DNA of 64,000 nt, from assembly GCA_947044405.1 (NCBI GenBank), contig CAMRHE010000356.1, forward strand, positions 1,240,001 to 1,304,000. Direction: 5' to 3'. Positions 10,935 through 23,394 of this stretch are shown in pieces. The stretch is from Leptodactylus fallax (taxonomy: Eukaryota; Chordata; Amphibia; Anura; Leptodactylidae). Below the pieces are notes generated by a model. The model was not told where the DNA came from. It was given only the letters and a program-made list of their open reading frames with translations, and ran no database searches. The translations under genes were made by a program, and so were the position numbers. The number at the start of each line of letters is the position of its first letter. The first letter of the stretch is position 1.

Positions 10935-12479
10935 TGATTTTCTCACTAATGTACACTCAGAACCCCATCTTGACAGAGAAAAACAGAAATGTAGATATTT
11001 TTGCAAATTTATTAAAAAAGAAAAACTGAAATATCACATGGTCATAAGTATTCAGACCCTTTGCTGTGACACTCATATTTAACTCACAAGCTGTCCATTT
11101 CCGCCCTCTGATCCTCCTTGAGATGGTTCTACTCCTTCATTGGAGTCCAGCTGCGTTTAATTAAACTGATTGGACTTGATTAGGAAAGGCACACACCTGT
11201 CTATATAAGACAGCTCACAGTGCATGTTAGAGCAAATGAGAATCAAGAGGTCAAAGGAACTACCCAAGGAACTCAGAGACAGAATTGCGCAAGGCACAGA
11301 TCTGGTCAAGGTTACAAAAGAATTTCCGCAGCACTCAAGGTTCCTAAGAGCACATTGGCCTCCATAATCCTTAAATGGAAGAAGTTTGGGACGACCAGAA
11401 CTCTTCTTAGACCTGACCGTCCAGCCAAACTGAGCAATCATGGAAGAAGAGCCTTGGTGAGAGAGGTAAAGAAGAACCCAAAGATCACTGTGCCTGAGCT
11501 ACAGAGATGTAGTAGGGAGATGGGAGAAAGTTCCACAAACTCAACTATCACTGCAACCCTCCACCAGTCGGGGCTTTATGGCAAAGTAGCCCGAAGGAAG
11601 CCTCTCATCAATGCAAGACATATGAAACCCTGCATAGAGTTTGCCAAAAAACACATGAAGGACTCCCAGACAATGAGAAAAAAGATTTGCTGGTCTTATG
11701 AGACGAAGATTGAACTTTTTGGCGTTAATTCTAAGTGGTATGTGTGGCGAAAACCAGGCACTGCTCATCACCTGCCCAATAGAATGCCAACAGTGAAACA
11801 TGGTGGTGGCAGCATCATGCTATGGGGGTGTTTTTCAGCTGCAGGGACAGGACGACTGGTTGCAATTGAAGGAAAGATGAATGCGGCCAAGTACAGAGAT
11901 ATCCTGGAAGAGAACCTCTTCCAGAGTGCTCTGGACCTCAGACTGGGCCGAAGGTTCACCTTCCAATAAGACAATGATCCTAAGCACACAGCTAAAATAA
12001 CAAAGGAGTGGCTTCGGAACAACTCTGTGACAATTCTTGACTGGCCCAACCAGAGCCCTGACCTCAACCCAATTGAGCATCTCTGGAGAGACCTGAAAAT
12101 GGCTGTCCACCAACGTTCACCATCCAACCTGACGGAACTATAGAGGATCTGCAAGGAAGAATAGCAGAGGATCCCCAGATCCAGATGTGAAAAACTTGTT
12201 GCATCATTCCCAAGAAGACTCATGGCTGTACTAGCTCAAAAGGGTGCTTCTACTCAATACTGAGCAAAGGGTCTGAATACTTATGACCATGTGATATTTC
12301 AGTTTTTCTTTTTTAATAAATTTGCAAAAATATCTACATTTCTTTTTTTTTCTGTCAAGATGGGGTGCTGAGTGTACATTAACGAGAAATAAAATGAACT
12401 TTTTTGCTTTTAGCAAATGGCTGCAATGAAACAAAGAGTGAAAAATTTAAAGGGGTCTGAATACTTTTCGTACCCACTG
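10935..12479 (+). mobile_element. Tc1/mariner element, copy B, left outer end missing
   Basis: The right end has both cores (inner GGGTCTGAATACTTATGACC, outer GTCTGAATACTTTTCGTACC) and ends CCCACTG before TA at 12480-12481. The left inverted repeat is recognisable from about 10935 (CTCACTAATGTACACTCAG) with only the inner core GTCATAAGTATTCAGACCC. The outermost left core is absent, so the element is truncated on that side and has no left TA border. Confidence 0.9.
11236..12263 (+). pseudogene. Tc1-like transposase, copy B (frameshift, three stops, first Asp lost)
   Basis: The start is the ATG at 11236 (MRIKRSKELPKELRDRI). A one-base shift near 11285-11300 moves into the frame that reads HRSGQGYKRISAALKVPKS and continues to the end. 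In-frame stops follow at 11967-11969 (next to the DNDPKHTAK motif), 12141-12143 and 12162-12164; the natural stop is TGA at 12261-12263. The first catalytic position, expected as WSDETK, reads WSYETK with TAT at 11697-11699, so the active site is broken as well. Asp and Glu of the second and third motifs ([17 protein letters not shown]) remain and are 34 residues apart. This is clearly a dead copy of a DD34E transposase. Confidence 0.92.
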
Positions 12480-12481
12480 TA

Positions 12482-12512
12482 TATATATTACATACATATA
12501 TAATTATTATAC
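12482..12512. repeat. AT-rich simple repeat
   Basis: TA-rich stretch directly outside the right end of Tc1 copy B, a suitable TA target. The following 12513-12730 shows nothing else. Confidence 0.6.
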
Positions 12513-12730
12513 ATGTCTCGTCATATTAAATTTTGCTTTTTTTATCTGAACCTGGGGACAGTCTTAGTAAAGATTCACAGTCTTGACCACTGGACATCTG
12601 AGGCATATCTTTTATCTTTCTTTCTCTCAATAGGGAATTTCCTTTCAATATATGTTGATACAATTTGGACATTAGTCCTTTTCCGTTTTTATACCTAATA
12701 AGTATGCATATCCATTTTAAATCCCAGGGC

Positions 12731-12892
12731 CCCCCACTTTGGCCGCGGCAGAAATGCGTTTTACAGTACCTGCAAAGTGGATGGGATTCTGGCTAATCCC
12801 ATCCACACATTGCAGAAAAAAAAAATCCAGTGGAAAAGCTACGATTTCCAAAATGCTTGCAGCATGTCAATTTTACCTACAGAAACACTGGC
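12731..12892. mobile_element. hairpin element family A, copy A4, left half
   Basis: Reads in family A reverse order (GCAAAGTGGATGGGATTCTG, CCACACATTGCAG, GCAGCATGTCAATTT, CAGAAACACTGGCG) and breaks off where Tc1 copy C begins. The other half resumes at 14500. Confidence 0.75.
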
Positions 12893-14499
<1,607 letters not shown>

Positions 14500-14600
14500 T
14501 AATAGGGGCAGAAGGTCTACAGTGGAAAAAGAGCTACAAAAAAACGCAATGCATTTCTACCGCAGTCTTTTCCACAGCGTTTTTTTTTGTGCATGGCAGC
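14500..14600. mobile_element. hairpin element family A, copy A4, right half
   Basis: Continues the family A order interrupted at 12892: TAATAGGGGCAGAAGGTC, GCAATGCATTTCTACCGCAG, TCTTTTCCACAGCG. Confidence 0.7.
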
Positions 14601-14889
14601 GGACTTGAATGAACAGAGAGCACAATGCTTAACCTCATTTAGTACCCCAGTGGTGTGACACCCTGTGTATATGGGATAAGTGTCTTTAATGGGACTTACC
14701 CTTCAGTGTGGTTTTTGCCGGAATCCAAGTCTACTTTTAAACCAAGTCGGTTTGCTACTGCAGCTCTCCATCGGTCCTGTGCAGCCTGTGTGAAAAACTC
14801 TGAAAGACCCCGCCCTGTGTGGTGCTATGCTCCCCTTACATGCACCAAGGTGCAGGAGTGGCACATGCCTGAGGTATGGTGTGTTCCCT
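14601..14889. other. intergenic, nothing recognised
   Basis: Moderately GC-rich sequence with no end motifs that I recognise. The open frames here are not supported by any domain. Confidence 0.4.
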
Positions 14890-14893
14890 TTAA

Positions 14894-15305
14894 GGCTAAG
14901 GCTCCACGTGGAGAGCTGCAGCCAAAAAACGCTGTGGAAAAGACCACAGAGGAAACACATTGCTTTTATTTCTGCAGCATTTTTCACAGAAAGTCCACAG
15001 AATTTTCCTCTGCGGACTTTCTGCTTCTATTATACCTATATGGAAAACACCTGCATTTTCGAAATCGGTGCATTTCCGTTGCAGATCATTTTCTGCAATG
15101 TGTATATGAGATTAGCCAGAATCACATCCATGGACAATGCCTTTAATCTTATAGTCATAGCAGTCTACAGAGCACTACCATACTGCTGATTCGATTCAAT
15201 GTGTTACGCATGGGCTAGATACCTAATCCTACTGTTAGCTGAGAGGTGGATATACTTTGAAGGTAATGTAAAATGTAGCGTTTTTGCAACGTGGAGCCCC
15301 GGTCT
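14894..15305. mobile_element. hairpin element family A, copy A5, carrying an insertion
   Basis: TTAA at 14890-14893 is followed by GGCTAAGGCTCCACGTGG, then the standard family A blocks to GATTAGCCAGAATCACATCC at about 15130. About 120 bp of foreign sequence (repeat C) follows, then the family resumes with ACTTTGAAGGTAATGTAAAA and closes GCAACGTGGAGCCCC. Confidence 0.7.
15131..15251. repeat. repeat C, copy 1, inserted in A5
   Basis: Contains CCTTTAATCTTATAGTCATA, CTACAGAGCACTA and CATGGGCTAGATACCTAA, matching closely a second copy at about 24000-24125. It interrupts the family A consensus between the CATCC and ACTTTG words. No clear target duplication. Confidence 0.6.
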
Positions 15306-15816
15306 AAGGTACCATTGCAGGTGAAGAATATGTAGTTGGGATGGATCTACACTGTGTATATCATGGCCAAATACAGTAAATAAAGTCTGTTTTATAAACC
15401 AAATGGCATGACCAATAATGTACATTTTTCCTAGTTACATTTGCACTTGAAAACATGGATAGCTGCTTGCAGAGGAAATAGCATCAGCGCATAATATCAC
15501 AAAAGCAGTAACAAATGGCTTGCTATGAGGTTTTTTATTTTATTTTTTATTTACACAAGACATGTACTCAATGTAACTTATATAGCTGAACATTAGTGCA
15601 CCAGGGCAGCGGTTTCATTATCTTAAAATTGTTCATCCATGTCTTTGTTAGCAATAGCAATGTACTTAGAAATATTGGTTAAACTACTTGCACACTGAGT
15701 TTTTTTTTCTGTCAGTTTTTACATGAAAAAGCCTTAAAAGACACCGTTAGTGCTTTGCATTTTTGTGGCTTTTTTTGGGGAAAGGTTTTTTTGGGGGTAT
15801 TTTTTTGCATATATAG
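15306..15816. other. intergenic, nothing recognised
   Basis: AT-rich with several T tracts. No element ends or coding signal. Confidence 0.45.
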
Positions 15817-16166
15817 TGGACCAGATTTACTATTGTAGACACTGTCGTAAAAATGGCACATCTTTGGTGCAATGTGACGCATCTAGTTTGGACCAAAATT
15901 TTTTGTTATGCTAGACATGTGGATGTGGATTTTCAGAAAAAAGGGGGTGTGACTTTAATGCGCCACCATGCGTCAAAAATGTAACAAAATAGTGTTGAAA
16001 AACTGTGGCTCAAAGTAAGTCAAATAAAAGGTGATATAGTCTTACACTAGGCAGTCTAAGGATACGCCAGATTTATTATCCAGCATCAGCCACTGTTATA
16101 AATCTGGCAAATTTTCAGACTGCCTGTTTGAGAGCACACTGTCTAAATAAAACTAAATCTGGTCCA
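15817..16166. mobile_element. MITE-like element with 13-bp terminal inverted repeats
   Basis: TGGACCAGATTTA at 15817 is the exact reverse complement of TAAATCTGGTCCA at the right end, apart from one inserted base nearby. TAG occurs on both sides and may be a 3-bp duplication. The 350-bp interior has no coding frame. The superfamily is not assigned. Confidence 0.6.
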
Positions 16167-16579
16167 TAGTTTCACTGGCATTTTTATGCCATTTGGAACT
16201 TATAAAAAGACTATAAAAATGTCTGAAATAAACCCAGACCCAGAGCATACTGCCTTTTGCAAAAAAAAAAAAAATGCCCTGGATGCAAAAACATATTGAA
16301 ATAAAAAAAAAAAAAAAAAAAGCCAATTTTCATAAATTACTAGTGACTGACCTGTGATGTGGGTGCTGTGTTTTTTTTCAGGAAAAAAGGCAGAAAAAAC
16401 TCAGCAACAACACCTATGACTATTTTCACTTTTGGCTCTGTGCAAAAAAAAAAAAAACACCAGAGACACTTAAAAATACCAAACAAATAATCTATATACT
16501 CAAGGTAAATGTATAATTGTTTAAGCCATTTACCATAAATTACATTTTCCTGATGCATTATATAATAAAAATAACCCTT
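16167..16579. other. A-rich intergenic stretch
   Basis: Contains long A tracts near 16260-16274, 16302-16321 and 16443-16457. Nothing else recognised. Confidence 0.45.
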
Positions 16580-16920
16580 TTAATGGTGCGGAAAGGCCTG
16601 GTAAGGGCATCCCACAAATCACATTTTCTCAGCTGCTCTAATTATACAAGGCAGGGTTCATTGTCTGGCACACAATAAATCTGAAATCATTAACACATTC
16701 GGTTGTTAACAGAACTCCCCTGCCAGCACATCTAGTGCCATCTGCCCGGTTATTGACAGGACTGTCAAGGGGGGTGGCAAGTGGAGAGAAAGGAGTGGGT
16801 CTTAAAAGAGATGCTTGGCAAGAGGCCAGCTCGCCTTAGGTCTGTGTTCAAATGCTTTCGATGACAGCTGTGCTTCTACAGACCTAATGCTGCTGCTGGT
16901 AAACAAGTGTCTGCTGCATT
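16580..16920. other. candidate conserved non-coding block
   Basis: Non-repetitive, with words of developmental-enhancer type (CTAATTATAC, GAAATCATTAAC, and TTGACAGGACTGTCAA, a perfect palindrome around TGACAG). No open frame or repeat ends. Conservation is only inferred. Confidence 0.35.
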
Positions 16921-17334
16921 GGTACAACAGAACTGGTGAAAGATAAGGTACATGGGATCATGTTAAAGTACAAACAGATCTTACATCTTAGGAAACTATA
17001 CTAGGTGCAGACTAGTAACTGCATTTTTCTCTAGGACAAAAATAGAACTTTTTTTTTTTTTACTATTGGCAATTAAAGAAATTCTCTGGTTTGTAAACCT
17101 TATTGCAATTGGTATACAATATTGTTTCTCCTTAAAGATGTCTGACAGCTATGTCACCTGATCCCCACATACACATACATGCTGTGCTCGTCCAAGATGA
17201 ATGGAAATGGGGAATATTGCTGCCAGACTCTTCTCTCCCTGGGAACAAAATGACTGAGTAGTTGAAATCCATCAGTCTGATCCTAACCCCATACACATTA
17301 GATGGCTGGCCAATCTTGCTGAAATCAGTGGACT
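16921..17334. other. intergenic, nothing recognised
   Basis: AT-rich with a T tract at about 17048-17061. No support for the open frame at 17132-17356. Confidence 0.4.
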
Positions 17335-17753
17335 CTAAGGCCCTATTCACAGCCATCTGACAGCTGTTTTAGCAGCGTCTGTCACATGGCCGTTTTGAGA
17401 ACAATCTCAATGTGGTTATTCAGATGTCTGATTTTTTTTGACTGACCGTTTTTAACAGCTGTCAAAAAAACTAAGATGGTCTACCTTTAGCCATTTTCAC
17501 AGACACACGGATCCAACAGAAATGAATGGATCTGTTTTTAACTGATGTCAAATGGATTTACGGCAATTTTACGTCCGGTAAAAACAGATCAGTGGGTTGG
17601 GTCAAAAAAGACCAATGAAATTCATCCTTTTTTTATACTGACAGTTAAAAACTGATGCAAAACGGATGACACTTGGCCATCAAAAATGGAACGGATGCAA
17701 AACAGCCTCTAGATCTGTCAAAAACATCACTGTTGTGTGCATAAGGCCTAAGA
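17335..17753. mobile_element. MITE-like element with CTAAGGCC...GGCCTAAG type ends
   Basis: CTAAGGCCCTATTCACA at the left pairs with TGTGTGCATAAGGCCTAAG at the right. Inside are repeated AACAGCTGTCA, AACTGATG and GATCTGTTTTTA words in both orientations. Non-coding. Confidence 0.55.
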
Positions 17754-17762
17754 TTTATGAAA

Positions 17763-18365
17763 AAAAATCAAAAGTGCCAAACCGCCGTTTTTTCACTGTT
17801 TTGCCTCTGATAAAAATTTGAATAAAAAGTGATCGAAGCAATAGTGATTCCCCAAAATGGTATAACTAAAAAGTACACTTGGTACTGCAATAAAAGACTC
17901 CCTATGCATCCCAGTACATTTAAGTATAAAAAAGTTATGGGTGTCAGAATATGGGACTTTTAGAAAAAAATTTTTTTCCCACAGTTTTGGATTTTTGTTA
18001 AGGGGTAAATAAAATGTAAATAAAATGTAAATAAAACCATATAAATTTGGTATCCCTGGAATGATACCGCAACATAGAATACAGGTGACATGTCATTTTG
18101 GCTGCACAGTCAACGCTGTAAAAACGAAGCCCGTAAGAAAGTCGCACAAATGCACTTTTTCTTCAAATCCACCCCATTCTGAATTTTTTTCCAGCTTCCC
18201 AGTACATTGTACAGAATAACTAATGGTAGCATCGAAGAAAAATTTATCCTTGAAACATTAAGACCTCATATGGCTCTGAGAGCGGAAAAATAAAAAAGTT
18301 ATGGGGTTTAGAAGGGGGGGGGGAGTCAAAAACGAAAATCAAAAAATTCCTCCGGCGGGAAGGGG
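17763..18365. mobile_element. right part of a TTAA-type element
   Basis: Ends CCGGCGGGAAGGGG followed by TTAA at 18366-18369, the same kind of end as the 5.1-kb element (GTGAAGGGG-TTAA at 61476). The interior has AAAAAGTTATGGGTGTCAGA and similar words. The left boundary is unclear and the element appears truncated there. Confidence 0.55.
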
Positions 18366-18542
18366 TTAAAATATAGGTCATGTTCTATTTTTGGCTGTTT
18401 TCAAGGATCCCTCCATACATCATTTGTGAGGGATGCAAGAAAACAGCCACCCCTCAGGTGCAAAATGGATGTGAAAAATGGACATTTTGCACCACGGTCG
18501 TATGAATGTAGTTTAGTCTATGTCTGCAACACTTCATCACAA

Positions 18543-18908
18543 TTAGGCTCGGTTCTCATGGAAGAATTTGTAGAAGCTGAAAAATTCTGCTTCAGGAATT
18601 TAGAAGGAGAATTTTTCTGTTTGACCAAATCTGCTGTGGATTTCCCTGCAGAATTTCCAAATTTCGTGTCAAATACCATAATGGCCAGGTGTTATTTTTC
18701 CACCTCCCATTCATTACAATGGGAGTTCTCAGGTGATATCTGCCCACAAATTGATCATGACGCTTATTTTTCCACTAGCTAAAAAAATCAGCATCTGCCT
18801 CCCTTTGAAATGAATAGAGGCTAATTTTAGGTGGAATTGGAAGCTGATTTTGAGACACAATGTGCCTCAAAATCAGCTCGAAATTCCTCTGTGTGAACAT
18901 AACCTAAG
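18543..18908. mobile_element. MITE-like element with TTAGG...CCTAA ends
   Basis: TTAGGCTCGGTTCTCATG at the left and GTGTGAACATAACCTAA at the right are imperfect inverted repeats, and a block GAAATTC/GAATTTC supports further pairing. A 118-codon open frame overlaps it on the plus strand but has no domain. Confidence 0.55.
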
Positions 18909-19081
18909 TTTATATGTACAGTACAGACCAAAAGTTTGGACACACCTTCTCATTCCAAGAGTTTTCTGTATTTTCATGGCTATAAAAATTGTAGATTCAC
19001 ACTGAAGGCATCAAAACTATGAATTAACACATGTGAAATTATATACTTAACAAAAAAGTGTGAAACAACTGAAAATATGTC

Positions 19082-20134
19082 TTATATTCTAGGTTCTTCA
19101 AAGTAGCCACCTTTTGCTTTGATTACTGCTTTGCACACTCTTGGCATTCTCTTGATGAGCTTCAAGAGGTAGTCACCTGAAATGGTCTTCCAACAGTCTT
19201 GAAGGAGTTCCCAGAGATGCTTAGCACTTGTTGGCCCTTTTGCCTTCACTCTGCGGTCCAGCTCACCCCAAACCATCTCGATTGGGTTCAGGTCTGGTGA
19301 CTGTGGAGGCCAGGTCATCTGGCGTAGCACCCCATCACTCTCCTTCTTGGTCAAATAGCCCTTACACAGTCTGGAGGTGTGTTTGGGGTCATTGTCCTGT
19401 TGAAAAATAAATGATGGTCCAACTAAACGCCAACCGGATGGAATAGCATGTCGCTGGAAGATGCTGTGGTAACCATGCTGGTTCAGTATTCCTTCAATTT
19501 TGACTAAATCCCCAACAGTGTCACCAGCAAAGCACCCCCACACCATCACACCTCCTCCTCCATGCTTCACGGTGGGAACCAGGCATGTAGAGTCCATTCG
19601 TTCACCTTTTCTGCATCACACAAAGACACGTTGGTTGGAACCAAAGATCTCAAATTTGGACTCATCAGCCCAAAGAACAGATTTCCACAGGTCTAATGTC
19701 CATTCCTTGTGTTCTTTAGCCCAAACAAGTCTCTTCTGCTTGTTGCCTGTCCTTAGCAGTGGTTTCCTAGCAGCTATTTTACCATGAAAGCCTGCTGCAC
19801 ACAGTCTCCTCTTAACAGTTTTTGTAGAGATGTGTCTGCTGCTAGAACTCTGTGTGGCATTGACCTGGTCTCTAATCTGAGCTGCTGTTAACCTGCGATT
19901 TCTGAGGCTGGTGACTCGGATAAACTTATCCTCCGCAGTAGAGGTGACTCTTGGTCTTCCTTTCCTGGGGCGGTCCTCATGTGAGCCAGTTTCTTTGTAG
20001 CGCTTGATGGTTTTGGCCACTGCACTTGGGGACACTTTCAAAGTTTTCCCAATTTTTCGGACTGACTGACCTTCATTTCTTAAAGTAATGATGGCCACTC
20101 GTTTTTCTTTACTTAGCTGCTTTTTTCTTGCCAT
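19082..20134 (-). pseudogene. DD38E Tc1-like transposase, copy D, one premature stop
   Basis: A single frame of 351 codons runs from the ATG at 20134 (MARKKQLSKEKRVAI) to the stop at 19082. It is interrupted only by TGA at 19616-19618, between RVFV and CRKGER. CpG decay of an arginine codon would explain it. The N-terminal part is a helix-turn-helix region (SVRKIGKTLKVSPSAVAKTI). The triad is complete: [23 protein letters not shown] (Asp codon 19394-19396) and [15 protein letters not shown] (Glu codon 19277-19279), with 38 residues between the last two. The C-terminal 35 or so residues are encoded inside the terminal inverted repeat. It is the most intact transposase in the window and probably the most recent arrival of the four Tc1 copies. 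Confidence 0.95.
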
Positions 20135-20279
20135 AACACAAATTCTAACACTCCATTCAGTAGGACTATCAGCTGTGTATCCACCTGACTTCTGAACAAC
20201 ACAACTGATGGTCCCAACCCCATTTATAAGGCAAGAAATCCCACTTATTAAACCTGACAGGGCACACCTGTGAAGTGAA

Positions 20280-20547
20280 AACCATTTCAGGTGACTACCT
20301 CTTGAAGCTCATCAAGAGAATGCCAAGAGTGTGCAAAGCAGTAATCAAAGCAAAAGGTGGCTACTTTGAAGAACCTAGAATATAAGACATATTTTCAGTT
20401 GTTTCACACTTTTTTGTTAAGTATATAATTCCACATGTGTTAATTCATAGTTTTGTGCTTTCAGTGTGAATCTACAATTTTTATAGTCATGAAAATACAG
20501 AAAACTCTTGGAATGAGAAGGTGTGTCCAAACTTTAGGTCTGTACTG
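20280..20547. repeat. right long terminal inverted repeat of Tc1 copy D
   Basis: Reverse complement of 18919-19185, including a copy of the transposase C-terminal coding stretch (GGTGGCTACTTTGAAGAACC) that here is outside any gene. Confidence 0.9.
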
Positions 20548-21507
20548 TACATGAACATGTCGGCATCAGTGGGTCTGTGGCAAAACAGCATGGACAGTAG
20601 TTATGGGAAATCATGTTCATTTTGGAAATTAGTACCTTATGATCTGTTGTTTCAAAAGATGAGTTCACTAACGCTATGTTCACACTAGCGTAAGCCTTTC
20701 AGTTTTTCTGGTCCGTCAGAGGAGCGGAACAGCGGATAGGGGAACCGCTACAACAGCAGTTACAGATGGACCCTATTACCTATAATAGAATCCATTGGGT
20801 GTCCGTTCTTTTAAACTGAACCTGCTTGACAAAAAAAGTCTGCCTTGCGTGATTTTTTTCATCTGACGATTTTGGATGCAATGTATAATGATTTCTGAAC
20901 TAACTGAACTGAATGAAATATTAAACTAATATGCTAGGAGAACAAGTCATGAAAGTCTAGTTCAATCAAATGCGTATCATTCAGAGCACATCAGTGACAT
21001 CTCTGGTAGGGCAATATTAGTAGTCTGGACATCTGGACGAACAAGATAGTGATTTTATCATGAAACCAGGCCAAATGCATGAAGCTACACACAAACTATC
21101 TTTCACTCAGACATAAGTTTTTTCAGAAACTAAAAAGCAAGTGATAGTGTGCCAGTAAGTGAGCCTGCAGGAGCTGCTGGGCTGTATCACTCCTTCCCCA
21201 CATCCTTTCCTCACACTTGCTTTAGTTACAGATGAAATAATTTTTACCAGTAATGTAAAATGAATAAGTTAGTTCACTATGAAGATCAGTTCAGTTTGAA
21301 CTAATAGTTCATGAACTACCCATCACTAATGCACGGCACATGTATAATATCTGTATGCTGCCTGTGCCCCCCACAGGTACATTCATTCTTGCAGTGAAAC
21401 AGGGCCCCAAAACGGACAGGAATAGGTCCTGTCTTGACTTTTTCCCCAGGCTCATGCCCCCCGTAAATGGACCCGTGATAATATATGGGCATTTATATGG
21501 GGCCATA
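20548..21507. other. intergenic with a MITE-like fragment
   Basis: At about 20671-20850 the sequence TAACGCTATGTTCACACTAG starts a MITE-like stretch whose right end was not found. The rest is unassigned. Confidence 0.4.
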
Positions 21508-22047
21508 GATAATAGATAAATACAACAAAAAATGGGAATGGCACACCCAATCAATTAGCAAAATATATCTTTTATTAAGAATAAATACAGAAAATATATA
21601 TAGTTAAAAAATTGATGTTACAATTGATGTCAGCGGTTGCGGAGGTGCTTGGAGATATTTACATTACAATGGGTATGTTCACATATACTTATTGGCCGTT
21701 TTCTATTTGACTTTTTTACTGCTATTTATATATTTGTATGAATTAGTCTCTCTGTATAGATGGGGAATTTTCCCCGTTTTTGAGGGTTACATATTTATGG
21801 CTTTATTGTTACATTCTTTGATATACTTACCCATATACATTCATACTTACCCGTGTGGTGGTTACTTACTATAGATTTTGTAATGTATATCTGACCACCG
21901 CTACCTATCTGACACTATCTTTACATTTTTTAACATCAATTTTTTAACTATATGTATCTTTTCTGTATTTATTCTTAATAAAAAATATATTTTATTAATT
22001 GATTGGGTGTGCCATTCCCATTTTTTTGTTGTATTTATCTATGTTTC
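21508..22047. mobile_element. fold-back element with about 107-bp inverted arms
   Basis: The left arm (21508-21620) contains AATGGGAATGGCACACCCAA, TTATTAAGAATAAATACAGA and AGTTAAAAAATTGATGTT. The right arm (about 21935-22047) carries the same words in reverse complement with only a few mismatches. The 300-bp centre is T-rich and non-coding. The arms pair over about 107 bp, which suggests a recent fold-back or MITE-type element. Confidence 0.8.
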
Positions 22048-22916
22048 AGGTGTATTGGCACTTTTGATATAGGCCTATCATTATTTATTTACACTGGGGT
22101 TTAACATGTTGAAAGGGCTGTCTTCTTGGTGCCCCCCCCCCCACCACACTGTGTATTTCTTTTGTTATGATTAGTTTGTTTTTGTTGTTGGCCATAGATA
22201 ATAATAGATCAGTGTGCTATCCGTTAAAAATATGGCTAGCACACTGACAAGGCAACCTGTTCCACTGCACTAGCAGTATCCATTGTGAGGTAGAGTTTTA
22301 TAGAGCAGCAATAAAATATGTATTCTACTGCTCCATACAACTCAATGCGACATATGGAAACAGCTGAGAGAGATCTTTCGGCTATTTATTATGTAAAGAA
22401 TACCATGTAGTGGGCATTACATCTCGCAGAACCGTTAGAAGAGCACTGAATGGGCTGTAGGGCAATACATTGCCCCTTAGTTTCACACAGTCTGTCAGTG
22501 CCCTTTTACAGCTAGTGTTATACATTATCCATAATTGCTGTGCAGTGTGACTAAAGGGACATTAAATGTGTGATAACATGATAATATTAATGTATGTGTT
22601 GGGCTATAATGGGATAGAAAACAAAGTATACTACATTTTCCATACCAGTCCAGTTTAAAAAAAAAAAAAAAAAAAGTCAAAAATATATGTGAACCTATGG
22701 ATGCCACTGTCTGTAATAGAGAACTCGGGATACCTTTGTGCCTGGCAGACACTTTAAAATAATCAGAATACATCTATAAAATGCCAACACTTTGTATTCA
22801 TCATTTTTATCTTACAGAACCTTTTTGTTCCTGTGTTCTTCCATTTATCCACGTTCTGCTTGTCATACAAGCTGGATACATCAAATAAATAATAAAAGTG
22901 TGTTGTGTTTTATTGA
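22048..22916. other. intergenic, nothing recognised
   Basis: Includes an 11-base C run near 22132-22142 and an A tract at about 22657-22675. No element ends recognised. Confidence 0.4.
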
Positions 22917-22967
22917 TGCACTTTTCCCTATCTTCCTTTACATCTGACTGAACTTGCTCCTTGGCAG

Positions 22968-23138
22968 CCTTCACCACTATCCATCGAGACTGGTACGCCA
23001 CAGTTCATGCTAAAGAAGACCAACATTGAAACTGACTTTCCTATGACTGCGCCATATGCTAATAGCCTCCATCTTCCGAAGCCTGATGAAAAAAATGCAA
23101 TATCCAGTCCAGATATGCTGAACAATCTCATTTTCATG
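22968..23138 (+). CDS. candidate host exon of unknown gene
   Basis: A 171-base stretch (57 codons, phase 0 at both ends) lies between a good acceptor and a possible donor. The acceptor has a pyrimidine-rich tract (22920-22940), a CTGAC branch-like word and CTTGGCAG ending at 22967. The donor-like GT is at 23139-23140 (CATG/GTATTT). The frame is open from 22917 to 23231 and reads protein-like text, for example TPQFMLKKTNIETDF and SLHLPKPDEKNAISSPD. Four CpGs are kept within the exon, unusual in this CpG-poor window. No repeat family is seen here. I do not recognise the protein. Against it: the minus strand also has open frames over the same bases, and no neighbouring exon was found, so it may instead be conserved non-coding DNA or chance. 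Confidence 0.3.
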
Positions 23139-23394
23139 GTATTTCCTGCTATTTACCCCAAAGAGGTTTACAGACTAACTGGGTATATGCATATGCATTT
23201 TGCCTTACAGCTGCTAAATCTTATAACAAACTAAGTGAATCACTCTAACACATATTAACCAAGGAACGCACAGTCTATACTCCTATAACTATACAGCAAT
23301 GAGCATAATAGCATAGCATGAAAAAAATGGAAAAAATTGCATTTGCATCTCAGGAAAGGGGGCATCAGACATGTACATGTGTGTGATTTGCATA

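Larger units (their letters stand above)
18919..20547 (-). mobile_element. Tc1/mariner element, copy D, DD38E type, least decayed
   Basis: A 1629-bp element begins CAGTACAGACCAAAAG at 18919 and ends GGTCTGTACTG at 20547, with TA at 18917-18918 and 20548-20549. The terminal inverted repeats are very long, about 265 bp (18919-19185 against 20280-20547), and the left one includes the last codons of the transposase. The spacing of the catalytic residues is D,D38E, the hallmark of the Intruder family described in fishes and other vertebrates; the family assignment rests on this spacing. Confidence 0.95.

Noticed and set aside
11541..12223. Minus-strand open frames over Tc1 copy B
   Set aside because: Shadows of the plus-strand transposase, whose motifs are clear.
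18426..18782. 118-codon open frame
   Set aside because: Falls across a MITE-like element with inverted ends; no domain or splice context.
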